Shown here: in pieces, positions 1-9,860 of the stretch
Layout: every line of letters starts with the position of its first letter
Position numbering within the stretch: position 1 is the stretch's first letter
Assembly: GCF_900116705.1 (NCBI RefSeq)
Contig: NZ_FPBP01000001.1
Span: 547,403 to 611,402, forward strand
Direction of reading: 5' to 3'
DNA: 64,000 bases
Source of the DNA: Halomonas korlensis
Lineage (GTDB): Bacteria > Pseudomonadota > Gammaproteobacteria > Pseudomonadales > Halomonadaceae
Notes under the pieces: model-generated
Databases searched by the model: none
The model's input: the letters and a program-made list of their open reading frames with translations, nothing else
What the model was told of the DNA's origin: nothing
Translations under genes and position numbers: made by a program

Positions 1-1
1 C

Positions 2-760
2 GACCCCATCCACCTCAAGGCCTTCGACAAGGCAGGCTGTCTGGGCCACCGAGTCATCCGCACGCCGGATGAGGTCGATACCATTCCCGAGGAAGAATTC
101 CCGGTACTGATGGAATCGCACCTCGATGGCTGGGAGTTCGCCGTCGAGGCCTGGATTCACAACGGCAAGATCGCCTTCCTGAATATTTCCGAGTACGTGA
201 CCCTGGGCTATTCCGTCTTCGTGCCCGCATCGCCGGAACTCGAGAAGTATCGCCCGCAGATCGTTGCCCAGATCGAGAAACTGATCAAGGCATTCGATAT
301 CGACTTCGGTCTGATCCATCCCGAATACTTCGTGACCAGCGACAACGAGATGTACTTCGGCGAAGTCGCCTATCGTCCGCCCGGTTTCAAGGTGTTCGAA
401 CTGCTGGAGCGGGTCTACGGCTTCAATGCCTACCAGGCCACCATGCTGGTATTTGATCCCAAGACGACCGAAGAAGAGGTCAAGGCCTTCTTCCCGAAGG
501 AAATTGTCGATGCCAACGGCTATGCCGGCTGCTTCGGCGTGTATCCGCGACGTCGTGTGGTCAGCAAGCTGGAGATTCCCGAGGAAGTCGAGGATCACCC
601 CTACTTCGAGTCGCATGAGCTCAACGCGCCGGCCGAAGAGACCGTCACCAAGCGTACCGCCTTCGGTACCCACTGGGGCCTTATCTACTTCAAGGGCGAG
701 GATGCCCACACCCTGCGCGACCTGTTGAAACACCAGGAAGAACTTGATTTTTATGTATAA
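2..760 (+). CDS. ATP-grasp domain protein, C-terminal part (5' end outside window)
   Basis: The reading frame is open from base 2, so the gene starts upstream of the window and only the last 252 residues are present. The visible part resembles the B and C subdomains of ATP-grasp ligases of the biotin-carboxylase type: a DGWEFAVEAW strand, a HPEYF strand and an E-V-A-Y-R-P-P-G segment where the family places its metal-binding Glu and a conserved Arg. ATP-grasp enzymes join a carboxylate to an amine or thiol through an acyl-phosphate. The substrate cannot be told from this fragment. The next gene follows after 46 bp with its own ribosome-binding site, so the two are probably co-transcribed. Confidence 0.75.
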   Translation, partial: DPIHLKAFDKAGCLGHRVIRTPDEVDTIPEEEFPVLMESHLDGWEFAVEAWIHNGKIAFLNISEYVTLGYSVFVPASPELEKYRPQIVAQIEKLIKAFDIDFGLIHPEYFVTSDNEMYFGEVAYRPPGFKVFELLERVYGFNAYQATMLVFDPKTTEEEVKAFFPKEIVDANGYAGCFGVYPRRRVVSKLEIPEEVEDHPYFESHELNAPAEETVTKRTAFGTHWGLIYFKGEDAHTLRDLLKHQEELDFYV

Positions 761-806
761 ACAAGGGGCCATCAAGCTGATGGCCACCTGAGGAAAAGGA
801 GTCGGC

Positions 807-2852
807 GTGACAACGTACGGACCCACGCAAGACGCCAATGAAACCCCGGCAGGCAACGACAAGCTCGTGGGTCTGCTGGCCAAACTCGACGAAGCCACCA
901 CGCTTCTCACGAACTCTCGCGAGTTTGCCAAACCGGCAAAACTCCCGCGGGTGTTCGATACCGCTCGACGTGTCTTGCTACAGGAAGGCGGTGCCGCCGC
1001 CATCGAAGCACGCGCTCAGGCCCTGGAAGAAGCCGGTGTGTTTGTCGGCTCCGACTGGGAAACCCCTCAGTACCTGGTCCCCTCCCTGACGACACATTCG
1101 CTCAAGAGCACCGACACCAACACCGTGGTGATCGAAGTGCTCAGTGAACTGCGCCTGTTGGCGGTGGCCAAGGGCGATTATCTGCATCCGCTGATATCAT
1201 CCGAACAGGCCCATCACTATCTCACTCAGGTATTGGCGCTTAACCTGTCGCTGTTGTTTGGTACGCCGAGCGAGGCCGAGCGCGAATCGCAGGGCCGCCT
1301 GGCGCAGATTCCTCGCCATCTGTTTCATCACCTGGCCGACCGGATCGGCTACGAACACATCATCGATCGGCTGATTGACGAGATCTGGCGAATCCTGCAA
1401 CAGCGCCCGATTCTGGTTGAGCCGGTCAAACAGATGATTACCCAGATCGCCATCTGCCAGGCCAACCCCGAGATCGACCTGGGTGTCAGCGGCCAGGGGG
1501 CCGACCGTCTGGTCAGCTCCCTTTTTGGTCCTACCCAGGCATGTCGGGAGGATCCTGGCGTTGAGGTCTATCGCGAACGCCTCGTGAGCATGGATAGCTC
1601 GGCACTGCAGAGCGAAGCCACCGGTTTTGCCCGTGCCATGCACGACACTGGCCTGGTATCGCCCTACCACACGGTGCTGCTGCGCCATCTGCTCGACCAC
1701 AGCGACCATCTGCTGTCCGAGGCGCTGGGGCTCTCCTCGACCGGCCGTGACTGCCTGCTCTGCTACCACGAGCTGGTCCATGCGCTGATACGGGCCGGCG
1801 TCCATCCGACCACCCCCCAAGCGGTCTATGGGCTGACGCTGACGCTCGAGCGCGGCATTCTCTATCAGCCGCCCGTGGCACCGGCGATGTGGCGCCAACT
1901 GGGGTTGAGCCTCAGCGAGTGGTCGAAGGCACGCTTGAATCTGGCCTTTGGTGATTCCGTTTCGCCCCGCGCCCGCCTGGTGGAAGGCGTGCTCTGCGTC
2001 CTGGGTCTTCCGCTCGGCGTCGGCCAGGGCAACAACCCCACCTGTCAGTCGGCCCGCGCCCTTTCGATGTGGGCCTACAACGATCCGGACTATCTGCTGC
2101 AGATGGTGGCCTGGGCGGCGCGTGATGACGATATCATCATGCACTTCGAGGGCATGCCGCTTTCCTCCATGGCCAGCCTGTCCGGCGTCGCCACGGAACT
2201 CCCCATGGACCTAGATCCGGTATCGCTGATCGTCGTCCCGCACCTGGATCGTATCTATGCCGAGATGGTCAGGCGCTGCATCGGCCGCGAAGGCGACCCG
2301 CACCGCTGGGTCAATCCTGAATTCCACGGCTGGTGGTCGGGACGCGGCTTTCGCATCAATGTCGACGTCGCCACCGGCCAACTGGACGAGCTCGATGCGT
2401 TTTTGCGCCACTTCTACGCCAGCTATCATCCCTACTACAACGGCAACCAGCCGCTGATCCATCCGCAACCCGCGGGCATTGCGGTCACCGACAGCGCGGC
2501 TCGCTTCATCGGCTGGCACGCCATTACGATACTGCGTGTGTCACTGGATCCTGACGATGTGATGCGGGTGTACTTCTTCAATCCCAACAATGACAGCGGT
2601 CAGGATTGGGGCGATGGCATTCAGGTCAGCACCGCACGTCATGGCGAACGCTTCGGCGAATCCTCGCTCCCCTTCGAGGAGTTTGCCTCACGGCTCTATA
2701 TCTTCCATTACGATCCGCTTGAGCGCGGTGAACTTGCCGAGATTACCCAACAAGAACTCGACCGCGTGATCGGCCATATCCATCGCAGCTGGGGAGCCAA
2801 CCGGATTCCGCCCACGAACCTGCAAGCCTCGATGGGTCCGGAAGGCGCTTGA
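807..2852 (+). CDS. Uncharacterised 681-residue protein with papain-like Gln/Cys/His/Asn pattern
   Basis: GTG start preceded by a good ribosome-binding site (AGGAAAAGGAG, 791-801). I do not recognise a named family. The N-terminal 400 residues look alpha-helical. In the C-terminal third, Q407 lies six residues before C413 in a G-Q-G-N-N-P-T-C segment, the same spacing as the oxyanion-hole Gln and catalytic Cys of papain; H571 (G-W-H-A-I-T-I-L) and N592 (F-F-N-P-N-N-D) follow with the beta-strand context typical of papain-fold His and Asn/Asp. I infer a papain-like cysteine peptidase or transglutaminase-type domain. There is no signal peptide or membrane segment. It follows the ATP-grasp gene and may act with it. 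Confidence 0.8.
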   Translation: MTTYGPTQDANETPAGNDKLVGLLAKLDEATTLLTNSREFAKPAKLPRVFDTARRVLLQEGGAAAIEARAQALEEAGVFVGSDWETPQYLVPSLTTHSLKSTDTNTVVIEVLSELRLLAVAKGDYLHPLISSEQAHHYLTQVLALNLSLLFGTPSEAERESQGRLAQIPRHLFHHLADRIGYEHIIDRLIDEIWRILQQRPILVEPVKQMITQIAICQANPEIDLGVSGQGADRLVSSLFGPTQACREDPGVEVYRERLVSMDSSALQSEATGFARAMHDTGLVSPYHTVLLRHLLDHSDHLLSEALGLSSTGRDCLLCYHELVHALIRAGVHPTTPQAVYGLTLTLERGILYQPPVAPAMWRQLGLSLSEWSKARLNLAFGDSVSPRARLVEGVLCVLGLPLGVGQGNNPTCQSARALSMWAYNDPDYLLQMVAWAARDDDIIMHFEGMPLSSMASLSGVATELPMDLDPVSLIVVPHLDRIYAEMVRRCIGREGDPHRWVNPEFHGWWSGRGFRINVDVATGQLDELDAFLRHFYASYHPYYNGNQPLIHPQPAGIAVTDSAARFIGWHAITILRVSLDPDDVMRVYFFNPNNDSGQDWGDGIQVSTARHGERFGESSLPFEEFASRLYIFHYDPLERGELAEITQQELDRVIGHIHRSWGANRIPPTNLQASMGPEGA

Positions 2853-2882
2853 TCGATCCCGGCGGCGGCTGCCGCCGGAGCC

Positions 2883-3917
2883 TCAATCGGCACCTACGGG
2901 ATAACGATGCCGTAGCCAGCGCGCCCAGAGGGGCGCAAAGAGCATGAGCGCAACCATGCGCAGCAAATGGTGAAAGACCACGAATACCGGATCGACGCCC
3001 AGCGCCACGGCCAGTATCGCCATCTCGCCAATCCCTCCCGGGGCAAGCGCCAACAGCGCCACATCCCGCGGCACGCCCACCCAGTGATGGATGAGTTCGG
3101 CGAAGCCCGCCAACACCACCAAGGCCAGTAACGTGGCCACCGTGGCCATGCCCAGATAACGTCCCAGACGACCTTTCGACATCCCGCGAAACCGCGAGCC
3201 GATAGCGCTGCCCAGCACCCAGAGCATCAGGTTCATGCCCCAAGCGGGGAGTTCGAGGCTGGCGATATCAAAGCCCGAGAGCAGTGCTGCAAAGATCAGT
3301 GGCGCCAGCAGTGCTGGCGTGGGCAATCTTACACGGCGACCGAGGGGCAACAGTAGCGGCAAGGCCAATAACATCCACGGTGCCGCAAGGGTGCTCGGGC
3401 TCGCCATCGCCTGACCCCTGGGTCCCTCGAAGACCCAGAACAGCGGTGGCAGTATCAAAACCACCAACACCACCCGCAATGACTGCGCCACCGCGATGCG
3501 CCGCGGGTCGCCCCCGCAACTCTCACCCATCAGGATCATTGCCGTCATCGCACCGGGCGCCGAGGCAAACCAGGCGCTCACCGGATCGAAACCGCAACGA
3601 CGGTACCAGGCCGCGGCAATCGCCGTTGAGGCCGCCACCCCGGTCAGCAGCAAGGCCGCCGACAAGGGCCAATCGGCCACTCGCTGGGCCAGATCGGGCG
3701 TGACCTGGCTGCCCAACACCAGGCCCAGCACCCCGAGAAACGCTTCACGCAGCCGCTCAGGCACCGCGACTTGCATGCCCCTGGCCGACATCGCGATATT
3801 GGCGACCAGAGGCCCCAGCATCCAGGCCAGCGGCAGCCCCAGGAAATGAAACAGCACCCCACCGACCGCCCCGACACCAAGCGACCTCGCCAGCGCGACT
3901 CGAGTAGTCTGCTTCAT
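2883..3917 (-). CDS. AbrB-family integral membrane protein (PF05145 type)
   Basis: A very hydrophobic protein of about 344 residues with many membrane segments and the duplicated glycine-rich G-x-x-L-A-W-M-L-G-P pattern near the N-terminus typical of the AbrB/'ammonia monooxygenase-like' membrane family, not to be confused with the AbrB transcription factor. Its substrate is not established; family members are thought to be transporters. The ATG at 3917 is preferred because the longer frame begins with TTG at 3971 and its added residues are polar and unlike the family. It converges with the 807-2852 gene and is divergent from tlyA, 101 bp away. Confidence 0.8.
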   Translation of the reverse strand: MKQTTRVALARSLGVGAVGGVLFHFLGLPLAWMLGPLVANIAMSARGMQVAVPERLREAFLGVLGLVLGSQVTPDLAQRVADWPLSAALLLTGVAASTAIAAAWYRRCGFDPVSAWFASAPGAMTAMILMGESCGGDPRRIAVAQSLRVVLVVLILPPLFWVFEGPRGQAMASPSTLAAPWMLLALPLLLPLGRRVRLPTPALLAPLIFAALLSGFDIASLELPAWGMNLMLWVLGSAIGSRFRGMSKGRLGRYLGMATVATLLALVVLAGFAELIHHWVGVPRDVALLALAPGGIGEMAILAVALGVDPVFVVFHHLLRMVALMLFAPLWARWLRHRYPVGAD

Positions 3918-4018
3918 ATTCCACTGCACTTTCTGCTGCACTCGCGACGCCTTCGTTACTCGGCTAAACAATCCATTATGTCATAATGCCGTCCGCGCCA
4001 CTCGCCTCAGGATCCGTC

Positions 4019-4786
4019 ATGCCACGCCTCGATCAGCTCCTCGTCGCACAGGGCCTGGCCCGCTCACGCACACGGGCCCAGCGGTTGATCCGCCATGGCC
4101 GGGTGAGCCTGGCCGATGGCCATCGCGTGCTGACCAAGCCGGGAGAAAAGCTGGCGGACGACACCCGGCTACGGGTCGTCGAGGACCCGGAAGATCGCTA
4201 TGTATCACGCGCCGGGCTCAAGCTCGAGGCGTTGCTCGAAGACATCGGCCTGCGTCTGGATGACATGCAGGTACTGGACGTGGGGCAATCCACCGGGGGC
4301 TTCACCGATTGCGCGCTGCGCTACGGCGCACGTCATGTGATCGGGGTGGAGGTCGGTCATGGGCAACTCGACCCGCAACTTCGATGCGATCCGCGGGTAA
4401 CCTGCATGGAGGGCATGAATGCCCGCACCATGGCCACCGATCCTCGCCTTCTCGACACCCTGTCACGCCATGGGGCGAGCGCGCCCGACCTCGCCGTCAT
4501 GGATGTCTCTTTCATTTCCCAGACGCTGATCCTGCCGGAGCTGGCTGCCTTGTTGTCTCCTGGCGGCGCGCTGCTGAGTCTGGTGAAACCGCAGTTCGAA
4601 GTCGGCCCCAGCGGCGTGAATGCCCGCGGCCTGGTCACCCAACCGACCCGTCGCCACCGTGAAGTGGCGCAGCGAATTCACCGTTGCTGTGAGGAAAACG
4701 GCCTGAGCATCCAGCACTGGCAACCCAGCCCGCTGCTCGGTGGCGACGGCAACCAGGAATTCCTGCTTTACGCTCGACGCGAATAA
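4019..4786 (+). CDS. tlyA: TlyA family rRNA (cytidine-2'-O)-methyltransferase
   Basis: A 255-residue protein with an S4 RNA-binding domain at residues 1-60 (MPRLDQLLVAQGLARSRT) followed by an FtsJ-like Rossmann methyltransferase. The SAM-binding loop reads VLDVGQSTGGFTDCAL, and MDVSFISQTLILPEL and LVKPQFEVG are hallmark strands. TlyA enzymes 2'-O-methylate cytidines in 16S and 23S rRNA, though many proteobacterial members have been tested little. The ATG at 4019 begins exactly where the S4 domain does and has AGGA at 4008-4011; an in-frame codon at 3986 would add eleven unconserved residues. Confidence 0.9.
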   Translation: MPRLDQLLVAQGLARSRTRAQRLIRHGRVSLADGHRVLTKPGEKLADDTRLRVVEDPEDRYVSRAGLKLEALLEDIGLRLDDMQVLDVGQSTGGFTDCALRYGARHVIGVEVGHGQLDPQLRCDPRVTCMEGMNARTMATDPRLLDTLSRHGASAPDLAVMDVSFISQTLILPELAALLSPGGALLSLVKPQFEVGPSGVNARGLVTQPTRRHREVAQRIHRCCEENGLSIQHWQPSPLLGGDGNQEFLLYARRE

Positions 4787-4794
4787 GTCGGCGC

Positions 4795-7700
4795 TCAGCG
4801 CGAAGCGTCACCGGCCTCTACCTCGCCGGGATCGCCCTTGGCACCCGGGGGCGGATGCACAGGCCGGGGCATCGGCGCGTTTGGATCACTCTCTACCTTC
4901 TTCGCTTTGCCATCCGCACGGTGCAACCAGACGTCGAGCTGGTTAAAGGCGATATCGACATCATGGTCGGCAAACAGCTCACCGACCCGGCAATTTATCT
5001 CATCGGTGGCAAACAGCCGGTCGCCCAGGCTGTTGACGAAGATGCGCAGCTCGAATTTCAGCGTGCTGTCGCCGTAGCTCATGAAGAACACCTGGGGCTC
5101 GGGGTCGGCCAGCACGCGGGGATTCTCGTCAGCCGCCCGGCGCAACAGCTGATGGACCAGACGATGATCCGAGCCGTAGGAGACACCATACGTCAGTACG
5201 ACACGCGTCACCGTATCGGAGAGCGACCAGTTGATCAGCTGGTCGGTCACGAAGGTCTTGTTGGGAATGATGATCTCCTTGCGATCGAAATCGGTCACCG
5301 TGGTCGCGCGGATACGGATCTTGCTTACCGTCCCCGTCAGGTTGCCAAGCGTGATGGTGTCGCCGATACGCACCGGTCGCTCGAAGAGAATGATCAACCC
5401 CGACACGAAATTGGCGAAGATCTCCTGCAGGCCGAAGCCCAGACCGACCCCCAGGGCCGCCACCAGCCACTGCAACTTGTTCCAGGAAATCCCCAGCGTG
5501 GAGAGCCCCAATACCAGCCCAGTACCGAGGATCGTATAGGAAAGCAGTGATGTGATGGCATAGGCACTACCTTGCTTGAGCTCGAGGCGTGACAGCACCA
5601 TCACCTCGAGCAGGCCCGGCAGATTGCGTGCCAGCATCAACGTCAAGGCAATGATCAGGAGTGACGTGAAGATATCCGCCACCGACAAGGTATCGGTGAT
5701 CAACTCGCTGCCTTCGCCTTCGCCACCGCCCCAGAGCGCCACGCCCTCAAGATACGCCAGCACCGAAAGAAGATCCGCCCAGACCAGATAGAGCAGCAAG
5801 ACCATGCCGATCAGCAACAGCAGTTTCGACAGACGCAAGGACTGCTGGTTGATCTGCTCCATGTCCAACGGTGGCTCCTCTATCACCTCCAGGCCGCCAT
5901 CGGCCCCTTCCTGCGCCTGGACGCGACGCCTGGCGAGCGCACGCTTGAAGGCCAACCGCCGCGCGGCGACAGCCAGCCCCCGCACCACTGCAGCTTCTAC
6001 CAGTATCCACAGCCCCAGCAGGTAGAGGGTGATGACAAAATGCTCCACCAGACTCAGTGCCGTGTACTCGTAGCCGAAAATGATCAGGCCAGCCAAGGCG
6101 AGCGGCACCAGTGCGATGACCAGCCCCAGGACCAGCCTGAACAGCTTGATGCCGAAGAAAGGGGTGTGGGCAAGGATAAGCCTTGCCAGCAGCACGCACA
6201 TGGCTACCAGCCCCACAAGCAGCACGCCCAAGGCCACGGGTCGCTGATTCAGGCTGATGTCGCCGTCACGTGCCAAAATCGACACCAGCAGCACTGGCAC
6301 CAGCGCCACACCCAACCATTGCAGCAACCAGCGCAAGCGACGCACATAACCTGCCGGCCAATGGAAATGCTTGGTCGCCACGCCATCGGGCACCAGCAGC
6401 CGACGCGCCCAGGCGATGACCGCCCAGGCGGCAGCCAGGTGCCAGCAGGCCTGGCCAAGCTTGATCGCAATGCCTTGCCCTCCCGCCACGAATGCCACGC
6501 CCAGCCCCGCCAACACCAGGGGTCCATGTAGCGCCAGCAATGCGTTCAATACGATCGCCTGCGGTGTGTGGGCCTGACTATCGCTGCGTAACCGGCCAAT
6601 CTGATCATGCAGCACCGCCAGACGTCGCTTGATACGCCCGCGGCTCCATAACAACAGCCCCGACACCACCAGGAAGGGCAGGCCGAAAAGCGCCTCAGGA
6701 CGCGGGACCCGCCAATTCATCGGCAGGGCCCCGCGCCATTCGCCTTGTTGCCATTCATTGGCAAGCAAGGAAGGCAGCTGACCCAGCCAGGACAGGCCCA
6801 GCGGCCGACGATTGGCGACCCAGAACAGCTGCTCATCGATGGTGGCTCGCAACTCGTGAGAATTTTCCAACACTTGCTGCTGATTGAGCTGCAGCTCAAT
6901 CGCCACGCTCAACAAATTGCCATAGGTCTGCTCGAGCTGATCAACCAGTTCCCGGCGCGACTGGTAAAGGCGTGCCAGGGAAGCCACCAACTCGGGGGTA
7001 GCCTCCATGTCGGCCTCACGCAGCCGCTCTCGTGCTAACTGCTCACCCTGGCGTAAGGCGTCTCGCTGGCCGGCCAGGTCGAACTGGCGCAGACGCTGGT
7101 CGGCAATTTCGTCCTGAAGACCTCGGCGAGCCTCCACCTGGGGCAGCGCCCTACGCTGTTCGCGAAGTATGCGCGACAACAACAGGCTGCCCCGAATCGC
7201 ACGAATCTGTTCGTTGAGGCTGCGCTGGAGCTGGCGGACCTTTTCGAGTTGACTGCGCACCAGCAGGCTCTCGCGGACCAGATCATTGCTGTGATCGCTG
7301 GCTTTCAACAGCTCAAGGCTGAGCTCGCGATTGGTTCGAAGAGCCTGCTCGAGCACGGGATGGCCGGCGGCGATCATCGGATCGTTGCGTGCCGCATCCG
7401 CGATAGCCTGCTCCGCGACCAGACGCCGCTTGCGGTCAATGACGCTTTGCAGAACCCCTAGCGTCATGCGCTGTCGCGCCACCTGGTGGGTCAGCAGATC
7501 ACGTTGCTGCTGAGCCAGTTCGCGCAATTGGGTATTGGTCGCCAGTTCTCGCTGATGAAGGCGCAGCTGCAGCTCCGCCAGATGTCGCGAGACACGCAGC
7601 TCCAGCAACCGGGCATCGTTTTCGTTAAGCGCGGTGGGCTCGAGATTGTCCAAGGCGCGACGAGCCTGCTCGGAGGCCTGCATTGCCTCGGCAATGGCTC

Positions 7701-8214
7701 GCTGAGCGCGTTCCGGCAGCGTCTGGGCTGCCAACAACTGTGCGTTGACCTCAGCCAACCGATCCTGCCGCTGCTGGAGTTCAGCCTCTGCTTCCTGTTG
7801 ACGCGCCTCCAGTTGCTTCAGCGGCAAGTCATCGAGGTCGGTCGCGGAAATCAGGGCATCGCCGTCTTCTTCCGCAACGCGCTCACGCTCCAGACGCAAT
7901 ACCTGTTCCGGCGCCCGTTCGACACGCTGGTTGAGGTTGGCGAGGCGCTCCTCGGCCTGGGAGATCTGCTCCAGCATCGAAAGCACGGCCTGGAGTGCCT
8001 GGATGTCCTGCAGTACGGCGTCAGTGGGCGTTTCTCCCTCCTCGGGCTGTAACTCGGCCAGACGTTGCGCCACTTGCTCACGCTCGGGCAGCGATTCGTC
8101 GGCCACCGCCAGGCCGGCCGTCCCGACGATCAATGCCAGCCAGAGAAACAGGTAGCCAGCAATACGCGCGACCCGCCGCCCGAATGAGGGTAATATACAT
8201 CGCATTATTTTCAT
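4795..8214 (-). CDS. MscK/MscM-like mechanosensitive channel
   Basis: A 1139-residue inner-membrane protein, close to the length of E. coli MscK (1120) and MscM (1107). It has a signal peptide (cleavage probably after ...GTAGLAVA), a long Glu/Gln/Arg-rich periplasmic coiled coil (about residues 40-470), a block of some ten membrane segments, and a C-terminal MscS domain. The pore helix region reads GVGLGFGLQEIFANFVSGL and is followed by FERPVRIGD and the beta domain. Such channels open on membrane tension during hypo-osmotic shock, relevant in a salt-tolerant host. ATG at 8214 follows AGGAAGG; the TTG just before it is less likely. The C-terminal tail is Pro/Gly-rich. Confidence 0.9.
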   Translation of the reverse strand: MKIMRCILPSFGRRVARIAGYLFLWLALIVGTAGLAVADESLPEREQVAQRLAELQPEEGETPTDAVLQDIQALQAVLSMLEQISQAEERLANLNQRVERAPEQVLRLERERVAEEDGDALISATDLDDLPLKQLEARQQEAEAELQQRQDRLAEVNAQLLAAQTLPERAQRAIAEAMQASEQARRALDNLEPTALNENDARLLELRVSRHLAELQLRLHQRELATNTQLRELAQQQRDLLTHQVARQRMTLGVLQSVIDRKRRLVAEQAIADAARNDPMIAAGHPVLEQALRTNRELSLELLKASDHSNDLVRESLLVRSQLEKVRQLQRSLNEQIRAIRGSLLLSRILREQRRALPQVEARRGLQDEIADQRLRQFDLAGQRDALRQGEQLARERLREADMEATPELVASLARLYQSRRELVDQLEQTYGNLLSVAIELQLNQQQVLENSHELRATIDEQLFWVANRRPLGLSWLGQLPSLLANEWQQGEWRGALPMNWRVPRPEALFGLPFLVVSGLLLWSRGRIKRRLAVLHDQIGRLRSDSQAHTPQAIVLNALLALHGPLVLAGLGVAFVAGGQGIAIKLGQACWHLAAAWAVIAWARRLLVPDGVATKHFHWPAGYVRRLRWLLQWLGVALVPVLLVSILARDGDISLNQRPVALGVLLVGLVAMCVLLARLILAHTPFFGIKLFRLVLGLVIALVPLALAGLIIFGYEYTALSLVEHFVITLYLLGLWILVEAAVVRGLAVAARRLAFKRALARRRVQAQEGADGGLEVIEEPPLDMEQINQQSLRLSKLLLLIGMVLLLYLVWADLLSVLAYLEGVALWGGGEGEGSELITDTLSVADIFTSLLIIALTLMLARNLPGLLEVMVLSRLELKQGSAYAITSLLSYTILGTGLVLGLSTLGISWNKLQWLVAALGVGLGFGLQEIFANFVSGLIILFERPVRIGDTITLGNLTGTVSKIRIRATTVTDFDRKEIIIPNKTFVTDQLINWSLSDTVTRVVLTYGVSYGSDHRLVHQLLRRAADENPRVLADPEPQVFFMSYGDSTLKFELRIFVNSLGDRLFATDEINCRVGELFADHDVDIAFNQLDVWLHRADGKAKKVESDPNAPMPRPVHPPPGAKGDPGEVEAGDASR

Positions 8215-8364
8215 CAACCTTCCTGGCGGTTTCGGCCGTATGAGGACCTGCCGATTCTCGGCTTACCGGAGTCGCAAGACAATGCATCAGCGGTTCGACC
8301 AGTTGACTTGGTTGTACGGAATGGTAGAAACGTCGTTCATACGCCGCATGGGGTCGTCAATCCA

Positions 8365-9426
8365 ATGAATGTGACACGCTCATTCCCCCTGTTCGCCCTC
8401 TCGCTGGCCCTCGGGGCGCAGCCATTGGCAGCGCAGGCACAAGAGCCACCGCTCTCCGATGCAGAACGTGCCGCGATTCAGTCACGCATCGAAACGCTCA
8501 ATAATGAGCTCGAGTCGCTGCGTCGCCAGCTGAGCGAGGAACAACGGGGCACCGACCCGGCCTCCGTTAAAGTCGCGCCTGCCTCACAGGTATCAGACGT
8601 CTCACCCGCCCCTGAAGAGGAGCTGGCCAGTGTTCAGGAACGCCGTGAGCTTGAACGGGAATCCGCCAATAACCCCTTCTCGATCACGACTCACCGGCGC
8701 AATTATCTGCTGCCGCTTACCTATAACCTCAATCCCAACGACAAGGGCTTCAGCTCCGGCGACCCCGATCGTGCCGAGGTCAAGTTTCAATTCAGCGCCA
8801 AGTTCAATCTGGTCGACGACCTCTTCGGCGACGCAGGAGGGGATCTGTACTTCGCTTACACTCAGCGCAGCTGGTGGCAAGCCTACAACGCCGATTCCTC
8901 CTCGCCTTTTCGCGAGACGAACTACGAGCCGGAAGTCTTTATCGACTTCGATACCCGATGGTCACTGCTGGGCTGGACCAACATCTACAATCGGCTGGGC
9001 CTCAGTCACCAGTCCAACGGGCGTTCCAGCGAACAGTCACGCAGCTGGAATCGAGTCACCCTGCAGTCGACTTTCCTGAACGATGACTGGGCAGTGACAG
9101 TGGCACCGCACTGGCGGATACCCGAGTCCGAGGATGAAGACGACAATCCCGATATCCATCATTACATGGGCTATGGTGACGTCACGGTGGCGCATCGCTT
9201 CAATACCGACCAGGAAGTCAGCATGCTGGTGCGGGGCAGCCCCCGCGACGGCAACATGGGAGCCCAGCTCGACTATTCCTGGCCCCTGTTCGGCAATGTG
9301 CGCGGACATGTGCAGTATTATTCAGGCTACGGCGACAGCCTGATCGATTACGATCATCGTACCCAGCGTCTCGGCATCGGCTTCAGCCTCAATCCGCTGT
9401 TTTCCGGTAACGGTCTCGACCAGTGA
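8365..9426 (+). CDS. pldA: Outer-membrane phospholipase A1 (PldA family)
   Basis: A 353-residue precursor with signal peptide (MNVTRSFPLFALSLALGAQ, cleavage near AQA), a Ser/Glu/Gln-rich linker (residues 30-100) and an OMPLA beta barrel. H215 and S217 in L-S-H-Q-S-N-G-R correspond to the catalytic His-x-Ser pair of E. coli OMPLA, and the downstream S-W-N-R motif is also present. The enzyme hydrolyses phospholipids that reach the outer leaflet of the outer membrane. ATG 8365 is chosen because it opens the signal peptide; the frame extends upstream to 8308 without signal-like residues. The coiled-coil linker before the barrel is longer than in E. coli. Confidence 0.92.
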   Translation: MNVTRSFPLFALSLALGAQPLAAQAQEPPLSDAERAAIQSRIETLNNELESLRRQLSEEQRGTDPASVKVAPASQVSDVSPAPEEELASVQERRELERESANNPFSITTHRRNYLLPLTYNLNPNDKGFSSGDPDRAEVKFQFSAKFNLVDDLFGDAGGDLYFAYTQRSWWQAYNADSSSPFRETNYEPEVFIDFDTRWSLLGWTNIYNRLGLSHQSNGRSSEQSRSWNRVTLQSTFLNDDWAVTVAPHWRIPESEDEDDNPDIHHYMGYGDVTVAHRFNTDQEVSMLVRGSPRDGNMGAQLDYSWPLFGNVRGHVQYYSGYGDSLIDYDHRTQRLGIGFSLNPLFSGNGLDQ

Positions 9427-9467
9427 AGGTCTCTCATCGGAAAGTCTATTACTGAAGAGAAAGCGCA

Positions 9468-9495
9468 TTGAACTCACCCCCGCTGCTGCTATGCT
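9468..9495 (+). promoter_or_regulatory. Probable sigma70-type promoter of the yqjD-like operon
   Basis: TTGAAC at 9468-9473 and TATGCT at 9490-9495 are separated by 16 bp and lie 33 bp upstream of the ATG at 9528. No other candidate stands out between pldA and the DUF883 gene. Confidence 0.5.
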
Positions 9496-9527
9496 GAGCG
9501 TGTCATTCACCATCCAAGGAAGACCCC

Positions 9528-9860
9528 ATGGCTAACCGCCTGCCCCATGCCAGTGAATCTACCAAACAATTAAGAGAAGACCTGCAACACCTCACGCAGA
9601 CCGTCGAAGAACTCGTGAATGCCACTGCCGACGACTCCCGGAGTAACATCAAGGAGTTGCGTAGCCGGGCCGAGACTCATCTGAAGAATACCCGTGCGCG
9701 TCTCGAAGCTCGTGGCGAGCGGCTTTATGGTGAAGCACGCGAAACCGTTACCGAGCAGGCCGATGTGCTGGACGATTACGTTCACAAGAACCCCTGGACC
9801 AGCATCGGTGTCGGCACCGGGGTAGGTGTCCTTATCGGTATGCTCATCGGGCGGCGCTGA
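9528..9860 (+). CDS. yqjD: DUF883 (YqjD/ElaB-like) membrane-anchored protein
   Basis: A 110-residue protein: an amphipathic helical N-terminal region rich in Glu, Arg and Thr, and one C-terminal membrane segment (TSIGVGTGVGVLIGMLIGRR) ending in two Arg residues. This is the layout of E. coli YqjD and ElaB, which tether stationary-phase ribosomes to the inner membrane. The stop codon touches the start of the next gene at 9860, and the three genes 9528-10574 match the yqjD-yqjE-yqjK order of enterobacteria. Confidence 0.88.
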   Translation: MANRLPHASESTKQLREDLQHLTQTVEELVNATADDSRSNIKELRSRAETHLKNTRARLEARGERLYGEARETVTEQADVLDDYVHKNPWTSIGVGTGVGVLIGMLIGRR

